Shown: positions 33,201 to 42,495, counted from the stretch's first letter. The stretch: 64,000 nt of DNA from Acrocarpospora corrugata (GCF_009687845.1 NZ_BLAD01000047.1:62001-126000), one strand, 5' to 3'. Numbers and translations: made by a program. Notes: generated by a model not told the origin, from the sequence alone.

Positions 33201-34175
33201 ATGAAAGCGATCGCCCAGGACGTCTACGGCTCAGCCGAGGTGCTCCAGTTGCGCGACGTCGACGAGCCGTCGATCGGGGCCGGCCAGGTGCTGGTCCAAG
33301 TGCGTGCCGCCGGGGTGGATCCCGGCGTGTGGGTCTGCATGACCGGCCGGCCGTACGCCGCCCGGCTCGCGTTCGGGCTGAGGCGGCCCAAGGTGGCGGT
33401 GCTCGGCCGGGCGCTGGCCGGAGTGGTGGCGGCGGTCGGGCCCGACGTGCGGGACGTGCAGCCAGGGGACGAGGTGTACGGCACCAGCCCGTCCGGCACG
33501 TTCGCCGAGTACGCGGCCGTCTCGGTGCAGCGGCTCGCCGCCAAACCGCCCAGGCTGTCGTTCGAGCAGGCCGCGGCGGTGCCCATCTCCGGGGTGACCG
33601 CGCTGGAGAGCGTCCGCGACGGCGGCCGGGTGAAGGCCGGGCAGCGGGTCATGATCATCGGCGCGGCCGGCGGCATCGGGTCGTTCGCGGTGCAGATCGC
33701 CAAGGAGTTCGGCGCGCACGTCACCGGCGTGTGCAGCACCGGCAAGGTGGACCTGGTGCGATCGCTCGGCGCCGACGAGGTCATCGACTACACCCGCGAC
33801 GAGATCGACCGCGACGGGCCACGCTACGACGTGATCATCGACATCGCGGGGTGCCGCCCGCTGCCACTGCTGCGGCGCGCCCTGACCCCCCGCGGAACGC
33901 TGGTGCTGACCGGCGGCGGGCATGACGCCGGCGGGCTGCTCGGCGGCTACACCCGCCAGCTGCGCGCACCCCTGATGACCCTGTTCACCAGCCAGCACCT
34001 GCGCGGCCTGGCCTCCAGGGAGCGCGCCCAGGAACTGGAGGAACTGGGACGGCTGATCGAATCCGGCGCGGTCACCCCGGTCATCGACCGCACCTACCCC
34101 CTGGCCGACACCTCCAGCGCGATCCGCTACCTCGCCGAAGGCCACCCCGCCGGCAAGGTCATCGTCACCGTCTGA
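33201..34175 (+). CDS. Zinc-free MDR family NAD(P)H oxidoreductase
   Basis: A 324-residue quinone-oxidoreductase-like MDR. N-terminal GroES-like domain (about 1-130: YGSAEVLQLRDVDEPSIGAG, VGPDVRDVQPGDEVYGT), Rossmann domain with GAAGGIGSFAVQIAKEFGAHV (near residue 154) and the STGKVDLVRSLGADEVIDY loop typical of NADPH binding. No zinc-ligand Cys set is seen. ATG has a GAAAGGGGG ribosome site. Probably reduces an enone or quinone. Confidence 0.9.
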   Translation: MKAIAQDVYGSAEVLQLRDVDEPSIGAGQVLVQVRAAGVDPGVWVCMTGRPYAARLAFGLRRPKVAVLGRALAGVVAAVGPDVRDVQPGDEVYGTSPSGTFAEYAAVSVQRLAAKPPRLSFEQAAAVPISGVTALESVRDGGRVKAGQRVMIIGAAGGIGSFAVQIAKEFGAHVTGVCSTGKVDLVRSLGADEVIDYTRDEIDRDGPRYDVIIDIAGCRPLPLLRRALTPRGTLVLTGGGHDAGGLLGGYTRQLRAPLMTLFTSQHLRGLASRERAQELEELGRLIESGAVTPVIDRTYPLADTSSAIRYLAEGHPAGKVIVTV

Positions 34176-34193
34176 CCGGAGTGACGAAGTCGC

Positions 34194-34310
34194 TCATCCG
34201 CCATCCGCACCGGAGACGGCCGCATTCTCGGCCAGGGTGAGGATGCGCTCATTGACAAGATCAGGCCGTTCCAGCGGTACGGCATGGCCGACGCCCGGCA
34301 CAATCGGAAC
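34194..34310 (-). pseudogene. C-terminal remnant of an alpha/beta hydrolase
   Basis: In the minus frame ending at TGA (34194-34196) the translation reads VPIVPGVGHAVPLERPDLVNE... then ILTLAENA, which is the usual end of an alpha/beta-hydrolase, with its catalytic His in GVGHAVPL. No upstream part of the enzyme is found before the double-CMD gene, so only about 40 residues survive. This supports past deletion or recombination at this edge of the catabolic locus. Confidence 0.5.
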
Positions 34311-34406
34311 CGGCGTCCTCCTGGGGCAGCGGAGCGCCGACGACGCGATGGCCGTGATCCGCCACCGCCTGGACCGGATCGGCCTGCCGTGATCCGGCCC
34401 GGCGCT

Positions 34407-35162
34407 TCAGCGGGTCGCGGCGAGTTCCTCGGCGAGGATGGGGGCCGCGACGGTGGCGGCGTGGATGCCGATGACGCTGACGATGGCCAGTACTTCCATG
34501 ATCTCCTCGGCTGTGGCGCCGTAGCCGATGGCGTTGCGCATGTGGAGTTTGAGGCCGGGGGCGTACAGGTGGGTGGCGGAGGCGTCGAAGGCGATGTAGA
34601 CGAATTCCTTGATTTTGGGTTCCAGGACGCCGGTGGTCCAGGGGACGCCGGAGAAGTCGAGGTAGGCCTCGAAGAGGTCGGGGTCGAGTTCCAGGAGGCC
34701 GTCCCAGAAGGTGTGCCAGTAGCCGCGGCGTTCGGTGAAGGCGGCTTTCAGGGATTCTCTGCGGTCGTCGAGGGGGGCGGGGCCGGTGCGCAGGCCCTCC
34801 TCTTCCAGGACTTCCAGGAGTAGGGGCACGCCGATGTTGGCGGCGTGGATGCCGAGTGTGCTGGTGAGTTCCAGCACTTCCATGATCTCCTCGGCTGTCG
34901 CGCCGTGGGCCAGGGCGGCGCGGACGTGCTGGCGGATGCCGGGTGTGTACAGGTGGGTGGCGGCGGCGTCGGCGGCGATGTAGATGAACTCCTTGACCAC
35001 CGGGGGGAGCACCTCTCTGCGCCACGGCACGGATGAAAGGCGCAGGTAGGACTCCAGGAAGCCGGCGTCGAGGCGCAGGATGTGCTCCCACGCGTCCCCC
35101 CAGGTGCCGCGGACCCGCACGAACTCGTCCTTGATCTCCTGCAGGCGTGGCGTGAGCGCCAT
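34407..35162 (-). CDS. Tandem carboxymuconolactone decarboxylase (CMD) domain protein
   Basis: A 251-residue protein made of two CMD repeats (about 20-125 and 140-245). Each has the segments VKEFIYIAADAAATHLYTPG or IKEFVYIAFDASATHLYAPG and then GATAEEIMEVLELTS. The Cys-x-x-Cys of AhpD types is absent; the conserved His and Glu of the PcaC-like core are present. ATG at 35162 after GAAGGACACG. The last gene of the left catabolic arm, 26 bases after the SDR. It may isomerise or decarboxylate a pathway intermediate. Confidence 0.85.
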   Translation of the reverse strand: MALTPRLQEIKDEFVRVRGTWGDAWEHILRLDAGFLESYLRLSSVPWRREVLPPVVKEFIYIAADAAATHLYTPGIRQHVRAALAHGATAEEIMEVLELTSTLGIHAANIGVPLLLEVLEEEGLRTGPAPLDDRRESLKAAFTERRGYWHTFWDGLLELDPDLFEAYLDFSGVPWTTGVLEPKIKEFVYIAFDASATHLYAPGLKLHMRNAIGYGATAEEIMEVLAIVSVIGIHAATVAAPILAEELAATR

Positions 35163-35188
35163 CGTGTCCTTCTCTCTTGTGAGCAATG

Positions 35189-35998
35189 TCAGTCCTGTGG
35201 GGTCCAGGCGCCCGAGCCGCCGGAGCGGACCACGGTGTTTACCATGAACGCGCCGCCGTCGGCGGAGACGACCTCCCCGGTGACGTAGGAGGCGTCCTCG
35301 CCGAGCAGGAACGCGACGACGCCGGCGATCTCGTCCACGGTGCCGACGCGCCGCATCGGGGTGGTGCCGCCGCGCAGCGCCAGGGTCTGGGCGCGGTCGG
35401 CGTGGCCGGAGGCGGCGAAGATGCCGGTGGGGATCAGTCCGGGGGCGACCGCGTTCACCCGGATTCCCCGCGGCCCGCCGTACATGGCGGCGCCGCGCAC
35501 CAGGCCCAGCAGTCCGTGCTTGGACGTCTGGTACGGCAGCTGGTCATCGGCCCCCCGCAGCGAGGAGATCGACGCGGTGACGACGACGGCCCCGCCGCCG
35601 TCCTGTTCCCGGTAGCGGCGGAAGGCGGCGCGCAGTCCGAGGAAGGATCCGCGCAGGTTCACCGCGATCACGTGATCGAAGTCGGCGGGGTCGACGTCGG
35701 GCAGGGGCGCCATTGTGCCGAGCACCCCGGCGTTCAGATGATGCAGGTCGATCCGCCCGAAACGATCCACGGCCGCGCGGATGTAGGCGTCCACCCCGGC
35801 TTCGGTGGAGACGTCGGCGGTCACCGCCACCGCCTCCCCCGGCAGCTCGCCCGCCACCCTGGCCGCCGACTCGCCGTCGACGTCGGCCACCACGACGTAC
35901 GCCCCCTCCCGGGCGAGGCGGCGCGCGCTGGCGGCGCCGATCCCGCTGCCGCCGCCCGTGACGACGGCCACCTTCCCGGCGAACCTCCCGCCGGTCAT
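35189..35998 (-). CDS. SDR oxidoreductase, left arm
   Basis: A 269-residue classical SDR. Cofactor loop TGGGSGIG (near 15), Asp after beta-2 (VVADVDG) suggesting NAD(H), Ser and Tyr-x-x-x-Lys in SISSLRG...YQTSKHG. The usual NNAG is replaced by HHLNAG, exactly as in the second SDR at 47287-48135, so the two form a special pair. Also shared is the segment RGAAMYGGPRGIRVNAVAPGL. The start overlaps the lactonase stop by 4 bases. Probably oxidises a hydroxy group of the opened ring. Confidence 0.9.
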   Translation of the reverse strand: MTGGRFAGKVAVVTGGGSGIGAASARRLAREGAYVVVADVDGESAARVAGELPGEAVAVTADVSTEAGVDAYIRAAVDRFGRIDLHHLNAGVLGTMAPLPDVDPADFDHVIAVNLRGSFLGLRAAFRRYREQDGGGAVVVTASISSLRGADDQLPYQTSKHGLLGLVRGAAMYGGPRGIRVNAVAPGLIPTGIFAASGHADRAQTLALRGGTTPMRRVGTVDEIAGVVAFLLGEDASYVTGEVVSADGGAFMVNTVVRSGGSGAWTPQD

Positions 35999-36795
35999 GG
36001 CGTCACGCGGGCGACCTGGCCGCCCGCGCCGTCCAGGAGCGGGAAACGGCGCAGCACGTCCGGGTCGTGCCCGGCCACCAGCACTCGGCCGGGATCGGCG
36101 GCCATCTCGCGCAGCAGCTCGTACGCGCGGTAGGTGTCCGCCAGGTCGGTCAGGTAGGTGAACGGCCGGTCCAGCTCGATCTCCTCGTAGAAGTGGGCGG
36201 CGTCGGAGGTGAGAATGGCCTGCCCGCCCTCGACGGCCACCAGGACGACGAGCTGCCCGGGGGTGTGCCCGCCGACGGGCACCACCTCGATGCCGGGGGC
36301 GACGGTCACCGCCCGATCCACGAAGGTGGCGCGCCCCTGGTCGCGGATGTCCCCCAGGTGGGCCAGCTCGGCGGCCTCCGTCGTGTACGCGAACTGACGC
36401 CGCCCGGCGTACGGCCCGGTCCAGAAGTCGAACTCGGCGCGGCCCATCACGATCTCCGATTCGGGGAAGGCGGCCAGGTTGCCGATGTGGTCGTAGTGCG
36501 CGTGGGTGGCGATGACCTGCGGCGCGTCCTCGGGGCGCACCCCCAGGGCGGCCAGGGCGGCCATCGGCTCGGCCAGCTCGGTGCGCTGTTTCCGCTTGGT
36601 GGGGCCCGCGGCGGCGTACCCGGTGTCGATCACGACCGTGTGCTGCTCGTTCCTGGCCACCCAGAGGTAGAAGTCCATGTCGATCGGGCCGTCCGGCTCG
36701 CCGTACACATGGTGGTTGAGGAACATCTCGGCGCGGGAACCGGTACGGGTGGCGTACCGGATCGCGAGCACCTCGTAGCTCGCCGCGCCGGTCAT
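35995..36795 (-). CDS. MBL-fold lactonase, left arm (AHL-lactonase-like)
   Basis: A 266-residue metallo-beta-lactamase fold hydrolase. Metal motif THAHYDH (about residues 97-103), later VPVGGHTPGQLV (near 170), SDAAHFYEE (near 192) and GHDPDV near the C-terminus. This is the AttM/AiiA-type dinuclear zinc arrangement, fitting a lactonase. It is paralogous to the lactonase at 46483-47265 (shared EVLAIRYATR and FWTGPYAGR). ATGA overlaps on both sides. Confidence 0.9.
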   Translation of the reverse strand: MTGAASYEVLAIRYATRTGSRAEMFLNHHVYGEPDGPIDMDFYLWVARNEQHTVVIDTGYAAAGPTKRKQRTELAEPMAALAALGVRPEDAPQVIATHAHYDHIGNLAAFPESEIVMGRAEFDFWTGPYAGRRQFAYTTEAAELAHLGDIRDQGRATFVDRAVTVAPGIEVVPVGGHTPGQLVVLVAVEGGQAILTSDAAHFYEEIELDRPFTYLTDLADTYRAYELLREMAADPGRVLVAGHDPDVLRRFPLLDGAGGQVARVTP

Positions 36796-37721
36796 GGGAA
36801 GAGCAGGGCGCCGGCGTTCGCCCCGAGCATGCGGCGGATGTCGTCCTCGGGCAGGCCGGCGTCGAGCAGGCCGCGCGCGCCGCGCCGGAACAGCGTCACC
36901 GGCAGCGGGTTGGTCTTCTGGCCGGAGTCGGAGGACAGCACGGTCTGTGCGGGACCGGCGGCCTTGATGAACGCCAGCAGCTCGCCGAGGTCGCGGCGGC
37001 GTTCCGGGCGGCCGAAGTACATCACCAGGCAGTGCTCGATGTGCGCGCCCTGGCGGGCCCACTCCGCGGCCTGCTCGGTGGAGGCGCCCACCACGAAGCA
37101 GGGGTGGTTGACCAGGATTCGGTCCACCCCCTCCTGCCGGGCCGCCCCGATCAGCTTGCTGGTCTCCGCCACGCCCAGGTGGCCGCAGGTCAGCACGGCC
37201 CGCTCGGCCGCGATGACGGACAGGATGTCGCGCACCTCGGGCAGCACTTCGCCGTCCTCGCCGAGAATGGTGATCACCGTGTCGGCGCGCAGCGCGACGG
37301 TGGGGGTGGGGAACCCGGTGTCGTGCGCGGCATGGTGCTGGATGTGCGCGGCCGAGGAGAGCGTGGGGAACCACACCACCCGCCCGCCCATCCGCAGGGC
37401 CAGCTCGACCGCGTACGGATTGAGGCCGCCGACGCTCCGGTTGAGCGCGACGCCGCCGCGTACCGCGATGGGCAGGTCGTCGAGCCCGGCCGGGCCGAGC
37501 GCCAGGATGTCGGTGACCATGCTGTGGTGGTGGGATTTGGCGACGATGGCCTTGAAGCCCGCGCCGGCCGCGTCCCTGGCCGCGTCGAGGATGGTCATCC
37601 GGCGCGGGAACGGGCTGGGGCCGGGGTGCTGGTGCAGGTCCACGGCCCCCACCAGCAGGGCGTCGGCTTCCGGGTCGGCGTCCAGCCGGTCGCCGTCCAG
37701 CTCGGGGTCGAGCAGGGTCAT
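36792..37721 (-). CDS. DUF6282 family amidohydrolase-like protein
   Basis: A 309-residue protein with metal-ligand patterns of the amidohydrolase superfamily: VDLHQHPGPS (HxH near residue 30), AKSHHHSMV (near 61), TCGHLG (near 178) and LVNHPCF (near 204), ending with LSSDSGQ. Length and motifs fit DUF6282, whose reaction is unknown. It sits between the ABC ATPase and the lactonase, overlapping the latter, so it probably hydrolyses the imported compound or an intermediate. Confidence 0.82.
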   Translation of the reverse strand: MTLLDPELDGDRLDADPEADALLVGAVDLHQHPGPSPFPRRMTILDAARDAAGAGFKAIVAKSHHHSMVTDILALGPAGLDDLPIAVRGGVALNRSVGGLNPYAVELALRMGGRVVWFPTLSSAAHIQHHAAHDTGFPTPTVALRADTVITILGEDGEVLPEVRDILSVIAAERAVLTCGHLGVAETSKLIGAARQEGVDRILVNHPCFVVGASTEQAAEWARQGAHIEHCLVMYFGRPERRRDLGELLAFIKAAGPAQTVLSSDSGQKTNPLPVTLFRRGARGLLDAGLPEDDIRRMLGANAGALLFP

Positions 37722-37737
37722 CAGTTCTCCTTGTTTC

Positions 37738-38829
37738 TCAAGTGCGGGGATCCCTGGTCACCAGAACCTGGTGGCCGGGATCCCAGTAGGCGATCACGCC
37801 GCCGCCGGGCCGGAGCTCGGCCCCGGTGGCGTCGGGCGGGAGCACGGCGCTGCCGGTGCTGCCGTGGCCGTAGTCGAGTTCGACCCGCTGGTGGGTGCCC
37901 TGGAAGTAGAGGCCGGTCACGGTCGCGGGCACCCGGTTGGCCCGCTCGGGCACCTCGCCGGGCGTGCCGGCCAGGCGCAGCCGTTCTGGGCGTACGACCA
38001 GGTCGTGCCCGGGTGGCGCGCTGTCGTCGGCGGCCCATTTGCAGCCGTGCCACTCGTAGCCGCCGCCCGGCCGCGGGCTCCCGTCGAACAGGTTCGACTC
38101 GCCCAGGAAGCGGGCCACGAACCGGGTGCCGGGGTTGCGGTAGAGGTCGGCGGGGGTGCCCACCTTCTCGATCCGCCCGTCGTTGAAGACGGCGATGCGG
38201 TCCGAGAGCGACATCGCCTCGTCCTGGTCGTGGGTGACGAAGACGAAGGTGAGTTTGAGCTCCTGGTGCAGCCGCTTGATCTCCTGCTGCAGGCTCTGCC
38301 TGAGCTTGCGGTCCAGGGCGCTGAGCGGCTCGTCCAGCAGCAGCACGCTGGGCGAGAAGACGACGGCCCTGGCCAGCGCGACCCGCTGCTGCTGCCCGCC
38401 GGAGAGTTCGTCGGGGCGGCGGCCGTCCATGCCGGTCAGGTCCACCAGTTCCAGCACCTCCGCCACCCGCCGCGCGATCTCGGCTTTGGGGACGCGGCGC
38501 TCGCGCAACGGGAAGGCGATGTTCTGGGCCACGGTCATGTGCGGGAACAGGGCGTAGTTCTGGAAGACCATGCCGAAGTTCCGCTTGTGCGGCGGGAGCG
38601 GCGCGATGTCGCGCCCGCCGAGCCGGATGCCGCCGGAGGTCACGTCGGTGAACCCGGCGATCATGTTGAGGGTGGTGGTCTTGCCCGATCCGCTGGGGCC
38701 GAGGAGGGTGAGGAACTCGCCGGAGGCGATGTCGAGGGTCACGTCGTCCACGACCAGCGGGCCGGAGCCGTACCGCTTGCACAGGCTGGTGAGTTCGATC
38801 CGCCCGCCGTCGGAGGTGGGAGTGGTCAT
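37738..38829 (-). CDS. ABC importer ATP-binding protein (PotA-like)
   Basis: A 363-residue ATPase. Walker A GPSGSGKTT (near residue 43), Q-loop VFQNYALFPHMTVAQNIAFPL, signature LSGGQQQRVALARA, Walker B LLLDEPLSALD, switch THDQDEAM, and a C-terminal TOBE-like regulatory domain (about 275-360). This is the spermidine/putrescine/iron-type (MalK-PotA) group. It overlaps the second permease by 4 bases. Part of the left arm transporter. Confidence 0.93.
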   Translation of the reverse strand: MTTPTSDGGRIELTSLCKRYGSGPLVVDDVTLDIASGEFLTLLGPSGSGKTTTLNMIAGFTDVTSGGIRLGGRDIAPLPPHKRNFGMVFQNYALFPHMTVAQNIAFPLRERRVPKAEIARRVAEVLELVDLTGMDGRRPDELSGGQQQRVALARAVVFSPSVLLLDEPLSALDRKLRQSLQQEIKRLHQELKLTFVFVTHDQDEAMSLSDRIAVFNDGRIEKVGTPADLYRNPGTRFVARFLGESNLFDGSPRPGGGYEWHGCKWAADDSAPPGHDLVVRPERLRLAGTPGEVPERANRVPATVTGLYFQGTHQRVELDYGHGSTGSAVLPPDATGAELRPGGGVIAYWDPGHQVLVTRDPRT

Positions 38830-39617
38830 CGCGGTGTTCCTCTTCTTCCTCGGCGCGCGCCGATCACCTGCCCGAGCAGGATGGGCACGCTGACCACCAG
38901 CACCATGAGGCTGGAGGCGGCCGAGATGGTCGGGTCGATCTGCACGGTCACGCTGTTGAACATCTGCACGGGCAGGGTGATGGCCGTGGGCGACTGCAGG
39001 AACAGCGCGATCACGACCTCGTCGAAGGAGGTGACGAACGCCAGGACCGCGCCGGAGAGCACGCCCGGCATGGCCAGCGGGAGGGTGACCTTCCTGAAGA
39101 CCGAGAACGGGGTCGCGCCGAGGCTGCCGCCCGCCTTCTGCAGGGCCGGGTCCATGCCCTGCAGCCGCGCCGTCACCGCGATCACCACGAACGGCAGGGC
39201 CAGCGCGGTGTGCGCGAGCGCGATGCCGAACAGGCTGCCGGTGAGGCCGAGCCGCAGGAAGGCCGAGAAGATCACCAGGGCGATCAGGATGTTGGGGATG
39301 ATGATCGGCGACAGCAGGAACCCGACGGCGAGCCCTCGGGCGCGTTCGCCCAGCCGGGTCACGCCGATCGCGGCGGCGGTGCCGAGCACGGTGGCGAACA
39401 CCGCCGTGATCAGCCCCACCTGCAGCGAGTTCTGGATGGCGACGGTCCACTCGGGCGAGGTGAACAGCCGCTCGTACCACTCCAGGGACCAGCCCTCGGG
39501 CGGGAACCTGAAGGTCTTGGCCGAGGAGAAGCTCATCGGGAGGACGACCATCGTCGGCACGGTCAGGAAGAGCCCGATCAGCACCGCGACGATCTTCAGC
39601 CAGGGGCGGGCGGTCAT
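38826..39617 (-). CDS. ABC importer permease 2 (PotC-like)
   Basis: A 263-residue permease with six spans and the EAA-type loop, seen as QKAGGSLGATPFSVFRKVTLPLAMPG (near residue 165). The conserved FDEVVIALF near 205 is typical of PotC/PhnV-type permeases. It overlaps neighbours on both sides (ATGA). Forms the inner membrane channel with permease 1. Confidence 0.93.
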   Translation of the reverse strand: MTARPWLKIVAVLIGLFLTVPTMVVLPMSFSSAKTFRFPPEGWSLEWYERLFTSPEWTVAIQNSLQVGLITAVFATVLGTAAAIGVTRLGERARGLAVGFLLSPIIIPNILIALVIFSAFLRLGLTGSLFGIALAHTALALPFVVIAVTARLQGMDPALQKAGGSLGATPFSVFRKVTLPLAMPGVLSGAVLAFVTSFDEVVIALFLQSPTAITLPVQMFNSVTVQIDPTISAASSLMVLVVSVPILLGQVIGARRGRRGTPR

Positions 39618-40522
39618 CGGTCGTTCCTTCCGGCTATCGCGTGGGCCGCGCCGGCGGCGGCGCCGGGACCGGTCAGGCGGCGGCTGGCGGCCAGCACCGC
39701 CAGCGTGACCACCAGCATGAAGACGCCCATCGCGCCGGCTCCCCCGAAGTCGAGCAGCTCCCGGGTCCGTACGCTGATCACCTGGGCGATCAGCGAACTC
39801 TGCGGCGAGCCGAGCAGGGCGGGGGTGACGTAGAAGCCGAGCGCCAGCACGAAGACCAGCGACGCGCCCGCGGCGACGCCCGGCAGCGAGAGCGGGAAGT
39901 ACACCTTGCGGAACGTGGCCAGCCGGCTGGCGCCCAGGCTCTGCCCGGCCAGCAGCAGCCGCCGGTCGATCTGCTGCATGACGCTGAACATGGGCAGCAC
40001 CATGAACGGCAGCAGCACCTGCGTCATCGAGATGGCCACTGCGGTGGTCGTGCCGAGCAGGGTGACCTCGCCCAGCCCGACCAGGCCGAGCAGGCCCTGC
40101 ACCACGCCGCCGTCCTGCATCAGCACCATCCAGGCGAAGTTGCGGGCCAGCATGCTGGTCCAGAACGGCACCAGCACGACCGTGATCATCACCGCCCGCG
40201 CGGTCTGCCCGGCCAGCGTCATCATGTACGCGTACGGGTAGGCCAGCGTCACCCCGGCCACCGTGACCACCAGCGCCACCAGCAGCGTGCGCCCCAGCAC
40301 CCGCAGCGTGTAGCCGTCGGTGAAGAGCGAGGCGTAGTTGCCCAGGCCGGGCTCGGGGTCGGTGAAGCTGTCCAGCAGGATGCTCAGCAGCGGCAGCACG
40401 AAGAACAGGGTCAGCGCCACCAGGGCGGGCAGCAGGAGCAGCGGTCCCGCGGCCCGCCGCCGGCCGCCCGGTGCGGGCGACGGCGGGGCCTCCGGAGCGG
40501 CGGCGGTGGTGATGGCCGGCAT
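39614..40522 (-). CDS. ABC importer permease 1 (PotB-like)
   Basis: A 302-residue permease with six spans and an N-terminal Pro/Ala-rich extension. The EAA-type loop is GQSLGASRLATFRKVYFPLSLPG (near 207). It is 3 bases downstream of the substrate-binding lipoprotein gene, in the order lipoprotein-permease-permease-ATPase, all on the minus strand. Confidence 0.93.
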   Translation of the reverse strand: MPAITTAAAPEAPPSPAPGGRRRAAGPLLLLPALVALTLFFVLPLLSILLDSFTDPEPGLGNYASLFTDGYTLRVLGRTLLVALVVTVAGVTLAYPYAYMMTLAGQTARAVMITVVLVPFWTSMLARNFAWMVLMQDGGVVQGLLGLVGLGEVTLLGTTTAVAISMTQVLLPFMVLPMFSVMQQIDRRLLLAGQSLGASRLATFRKVYFPLSLPGVAAGASLVFVLALGFYVTPALLGSPQSSLIAQVISVRTRELLDFGGAGAMGVFMLVVTLAVLAASRRLTGPGAAAGAAHAIAGRNDR

Positions 40523-40525
40523 CGG

Positions 40526-41578
40526 CTAGCTGACCTTCCAGCTCGTCCAGCGCTTCACGACGGCGTCGGTGTTGGCGATCCACCACGGCTTGTCCTGCTC
40601 CAGCAGCCGGCCGCGGTCGGGCAGGAAGGCGTTGAAGGACTTCTGCAGGTCGCTGTAGGCGATGCTGGAGATGTCCACGTCCGTCCGCGCGGGCGCGGTT
40701 CCGGTGAGCTCGGCGTACGCCTTGGCCTGGGCCGGCTCGGTCACGAAGGCGATGCCCTGCTGGGCCAGGGCCTTGTTGGGCGAGCCCTTCGGGATCACCA
40801 GGGCGCCGATGTCGGTGGTGGTGAAGTCCCACACCGCCTTCAGGTTGGCGCCGCTCTGGGCGGTCACGATCGACCGGGCGGTCACGGTGATCACCATCGA
40901 GCCCTGGCGGTCCACCAGCATCTGCTGCACGGCGCCGTAGCTGGGCGCGAAGACCAGCGAGTCCTTGATGGTGTCGAGTTTTCGGAAGGCCCGGTCCAGG
41001 TCCAGCGGGTAGACCTGGTCGGGGGCCACCCCGTCGGCGATCAGGGCGGCTTCCAGCAGGCCGCTCTTGGGGTAGTCCTGGACGATCCGCTTGCCGGGGA
41101 AGCGGGCCACGTCGAAGAAGTCGTCGATCTTGGTGGGCGGGTCGGCCTTGTAGTCGTCGGCGTTGTAGCTGAAGACGTTCGCGTACCGGTAGGTGGGGAC
41201 GAAGCAGTCGTGGGTGGTGCCCGGGGGGAACTTGCTCCGGTCCAGGCTCGGGTCGTCGAGTTTCTCGTACAGTTCGCCGCAGTACGCGCCGGCGTAGATC
41301 CAGCTCATGTTGGCCAGGTCCCAGGTCGTCTTGCCGGCCGCCACCATGGCCTTGACCTGGGCCGGTTCGGCGGGGCTGACATTGACGAAGGTGGTGCCCG
41401 TCTTGGCGGTGAAGGGCTCCTGAAGGGCCTTCTTCTCATCGGCCTGGAACTGGCCGCCGGTGCTCGCCCAGGTCAGGGTCTTCGCCGCGGCCTCGGTTCC
41501 GCTCTGGCCGCCGCAGGCCGCCGTGGCGGCCAGGAGCGCGCCGGTCACCAGCAGGGTGCGCAGGTGTTCATGCCTCAT
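40526..41578 (-). CDS. Extracellular solute-binding lipoprotein (PotD/SBP-like)
   Basis: A 350-residue lipoprotein: basic start, hydrophobic stretch and lipobox AATAACGG, cleaved so that Cys22 carries the lipid. The rest is a bilobed periplasmic-binding-protein type 2 fold: LTWASTGGQFQADEKKALQEPF (near 36), MVAAGKTTWDLANMSW, and RGRLLEQDKPWWI near the end. The family includes carriers for polyamines, Fe3+, and 2-aminoethylphosphonate-like and opine-like compounds; the ligand here is unknown. First gene of the left arm after IclR. Confidence 0.92.
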   Translation of the reverse strand: MRHEHLRTLLVTGALLAATAACGGQSGTEAAAKTLTWASTGGQFQADEKKALQEPFTAKTGTTFVNVSPAEPAQVKAMVAAGKTTWDLANMSWIYAGAYCGELYEKLDDPSLDRSKFPPGTTHDCFVPTYRYANVFSYNADDYKADPPTKIDDFFDVARFPGKRIVQDYPKSGLLEAALIADGVAPDQVYPLDLDRAFRKLDTIKDSLVFAPSYGAVQQMLVDRQGSMVITVTARSIVTAQSGANLKAVWDFTTTDIGALVIPKGSPNKALAQQGIAFVTEPAQAKAYAELTGTAPARTDVDISSIAYSDLQKSFNAFLPDRGRLLEQDKPWWIANTDAVVKRWTSWKVS

Positions 41579-41703
41579 GTTCTTGCCTTTCTAGAGCGAT
41601 AGATCATCGCGCTCGCGCAGAGCGTCGGATGATCCCGGGTTCGCCCCCGATCACCCGCTTGTTTGTGACCGTTCCGGCCCTGGGGCCGATCCGGCTTGAG
41701 TGG

Positions 41704-42495
41704 TCAGTCGCCCGCGACTTCGAGCGAGGCCCGCAGCGCCTGGGTGATGGCCCGCGCGCCGTCGCGCAGGACCATCACCACGTCGCTGTCGTCCTCCTCG
41801 GGCACCAGCGAGGTCACGCCGACCACGGCCAGGGTGGCGACGACCATCCCGCCGGCGTCCCGGACGGGCACGGCGACCGCGCGCACGCCCTCCGAGGAGC
41901 TGGACCGGATCGCGACGCCGCTGCGGCGCACCTCCTCCAGCCCGCCGACCGGGTCCTGGGCGAGGTCCGCGGGTCTTTCGCGGTAGTGGCGGTGGAAGGA
42001 CTCGTCCTGGAACGCGCGGAACACGCAGTCCTGGGCGGTCCCGGCCCGCAGCGTGCTGCCGACCCTTATGACGACGTGGGCGGTGCGGCTGCTGTCCTCG
42101 TGGACCTGGGCCACCACCGGGCACCGGCCGTTCCAGATGCTGAGCACGACCGTGTGCCGGACCCGGAGGCTGACCTGTTCCATCACCGGCCTGGCCAGGT
42201 TGACCACGCCCAGCCGGGACAGCGCCATCGTGCCCAGCTCGGCCAGCAGCGTGCCGAACTCGTAGCGGTTGCGGCTGCGGCGCTGCAGCAGCCCGTGATT
42301 CTCCATGGAGGCCAGGTAGCGGTGGGCCGTGGACTTGCCGACCTGCAGCTCCTGTGCCGCCGAGACCAGGTCGATGCTCCCGGCCTCGCCGAGCAGCCGC
42401 AGCAGTTGCACCACCCGGGCGACGACCTGGATGTCACCGCTGGGTATGTCCAGCCCCTCTTTCGCGGGCTTGGTCTCCTCAAGGTGGGATGCCAC
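41704..42495 (-). CDS. IclR family transcriptional regulator of the catabolic locus
   Basis: A 263-residue IclR protein. The N-terminal winged helix (about 18-78: VVARVVQLLRLLGE...LQVGKSTAHRYLASMENHGLL) is followed by the GAF-like effector domain (about 95-260) with RVGSTLRAGTAQDCVF. GTG start at 42495 with GGAGGG at good spacing; the upstream continuation in frame is not part of the family. It lies between the two arms and reads toward the transporter, so it is the likely regulator of both. Confidence 0.9.
   Translation of the reverse strand: MASHLEETKPAKEGLDIPSGDIQVVARVVQLLRLLGEAGSIDLVSAAQELQVGKSTAHRYLASMENHGLLQRRSRNRYEFGTLLAELGTMALSRLGVVNLARPVMEQVSLRVRHTVVLSIWNGRCPVVAQVHEDSSRTAHVVIRVGSTLRAGTAQDCVFRAFQDESFHRHYRERPADLAQDPVGGLEEVRRSGVAIRSSSSEGVRAVAVPVRDAGGMVVATLAVVGVTSLVPEEDDSDVVMVLRDGARAITQALRASLEVAGD

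Noticed and set aside
36067-39708. A 1213-codon plus-strand open frame opposite the left arm
   Set aside because: It is antisense to four well-supported genes with overlapping starts and clear motifs; its product is Gly/Arg/Val repeats of low complexity as expected from GC-rich antisense.
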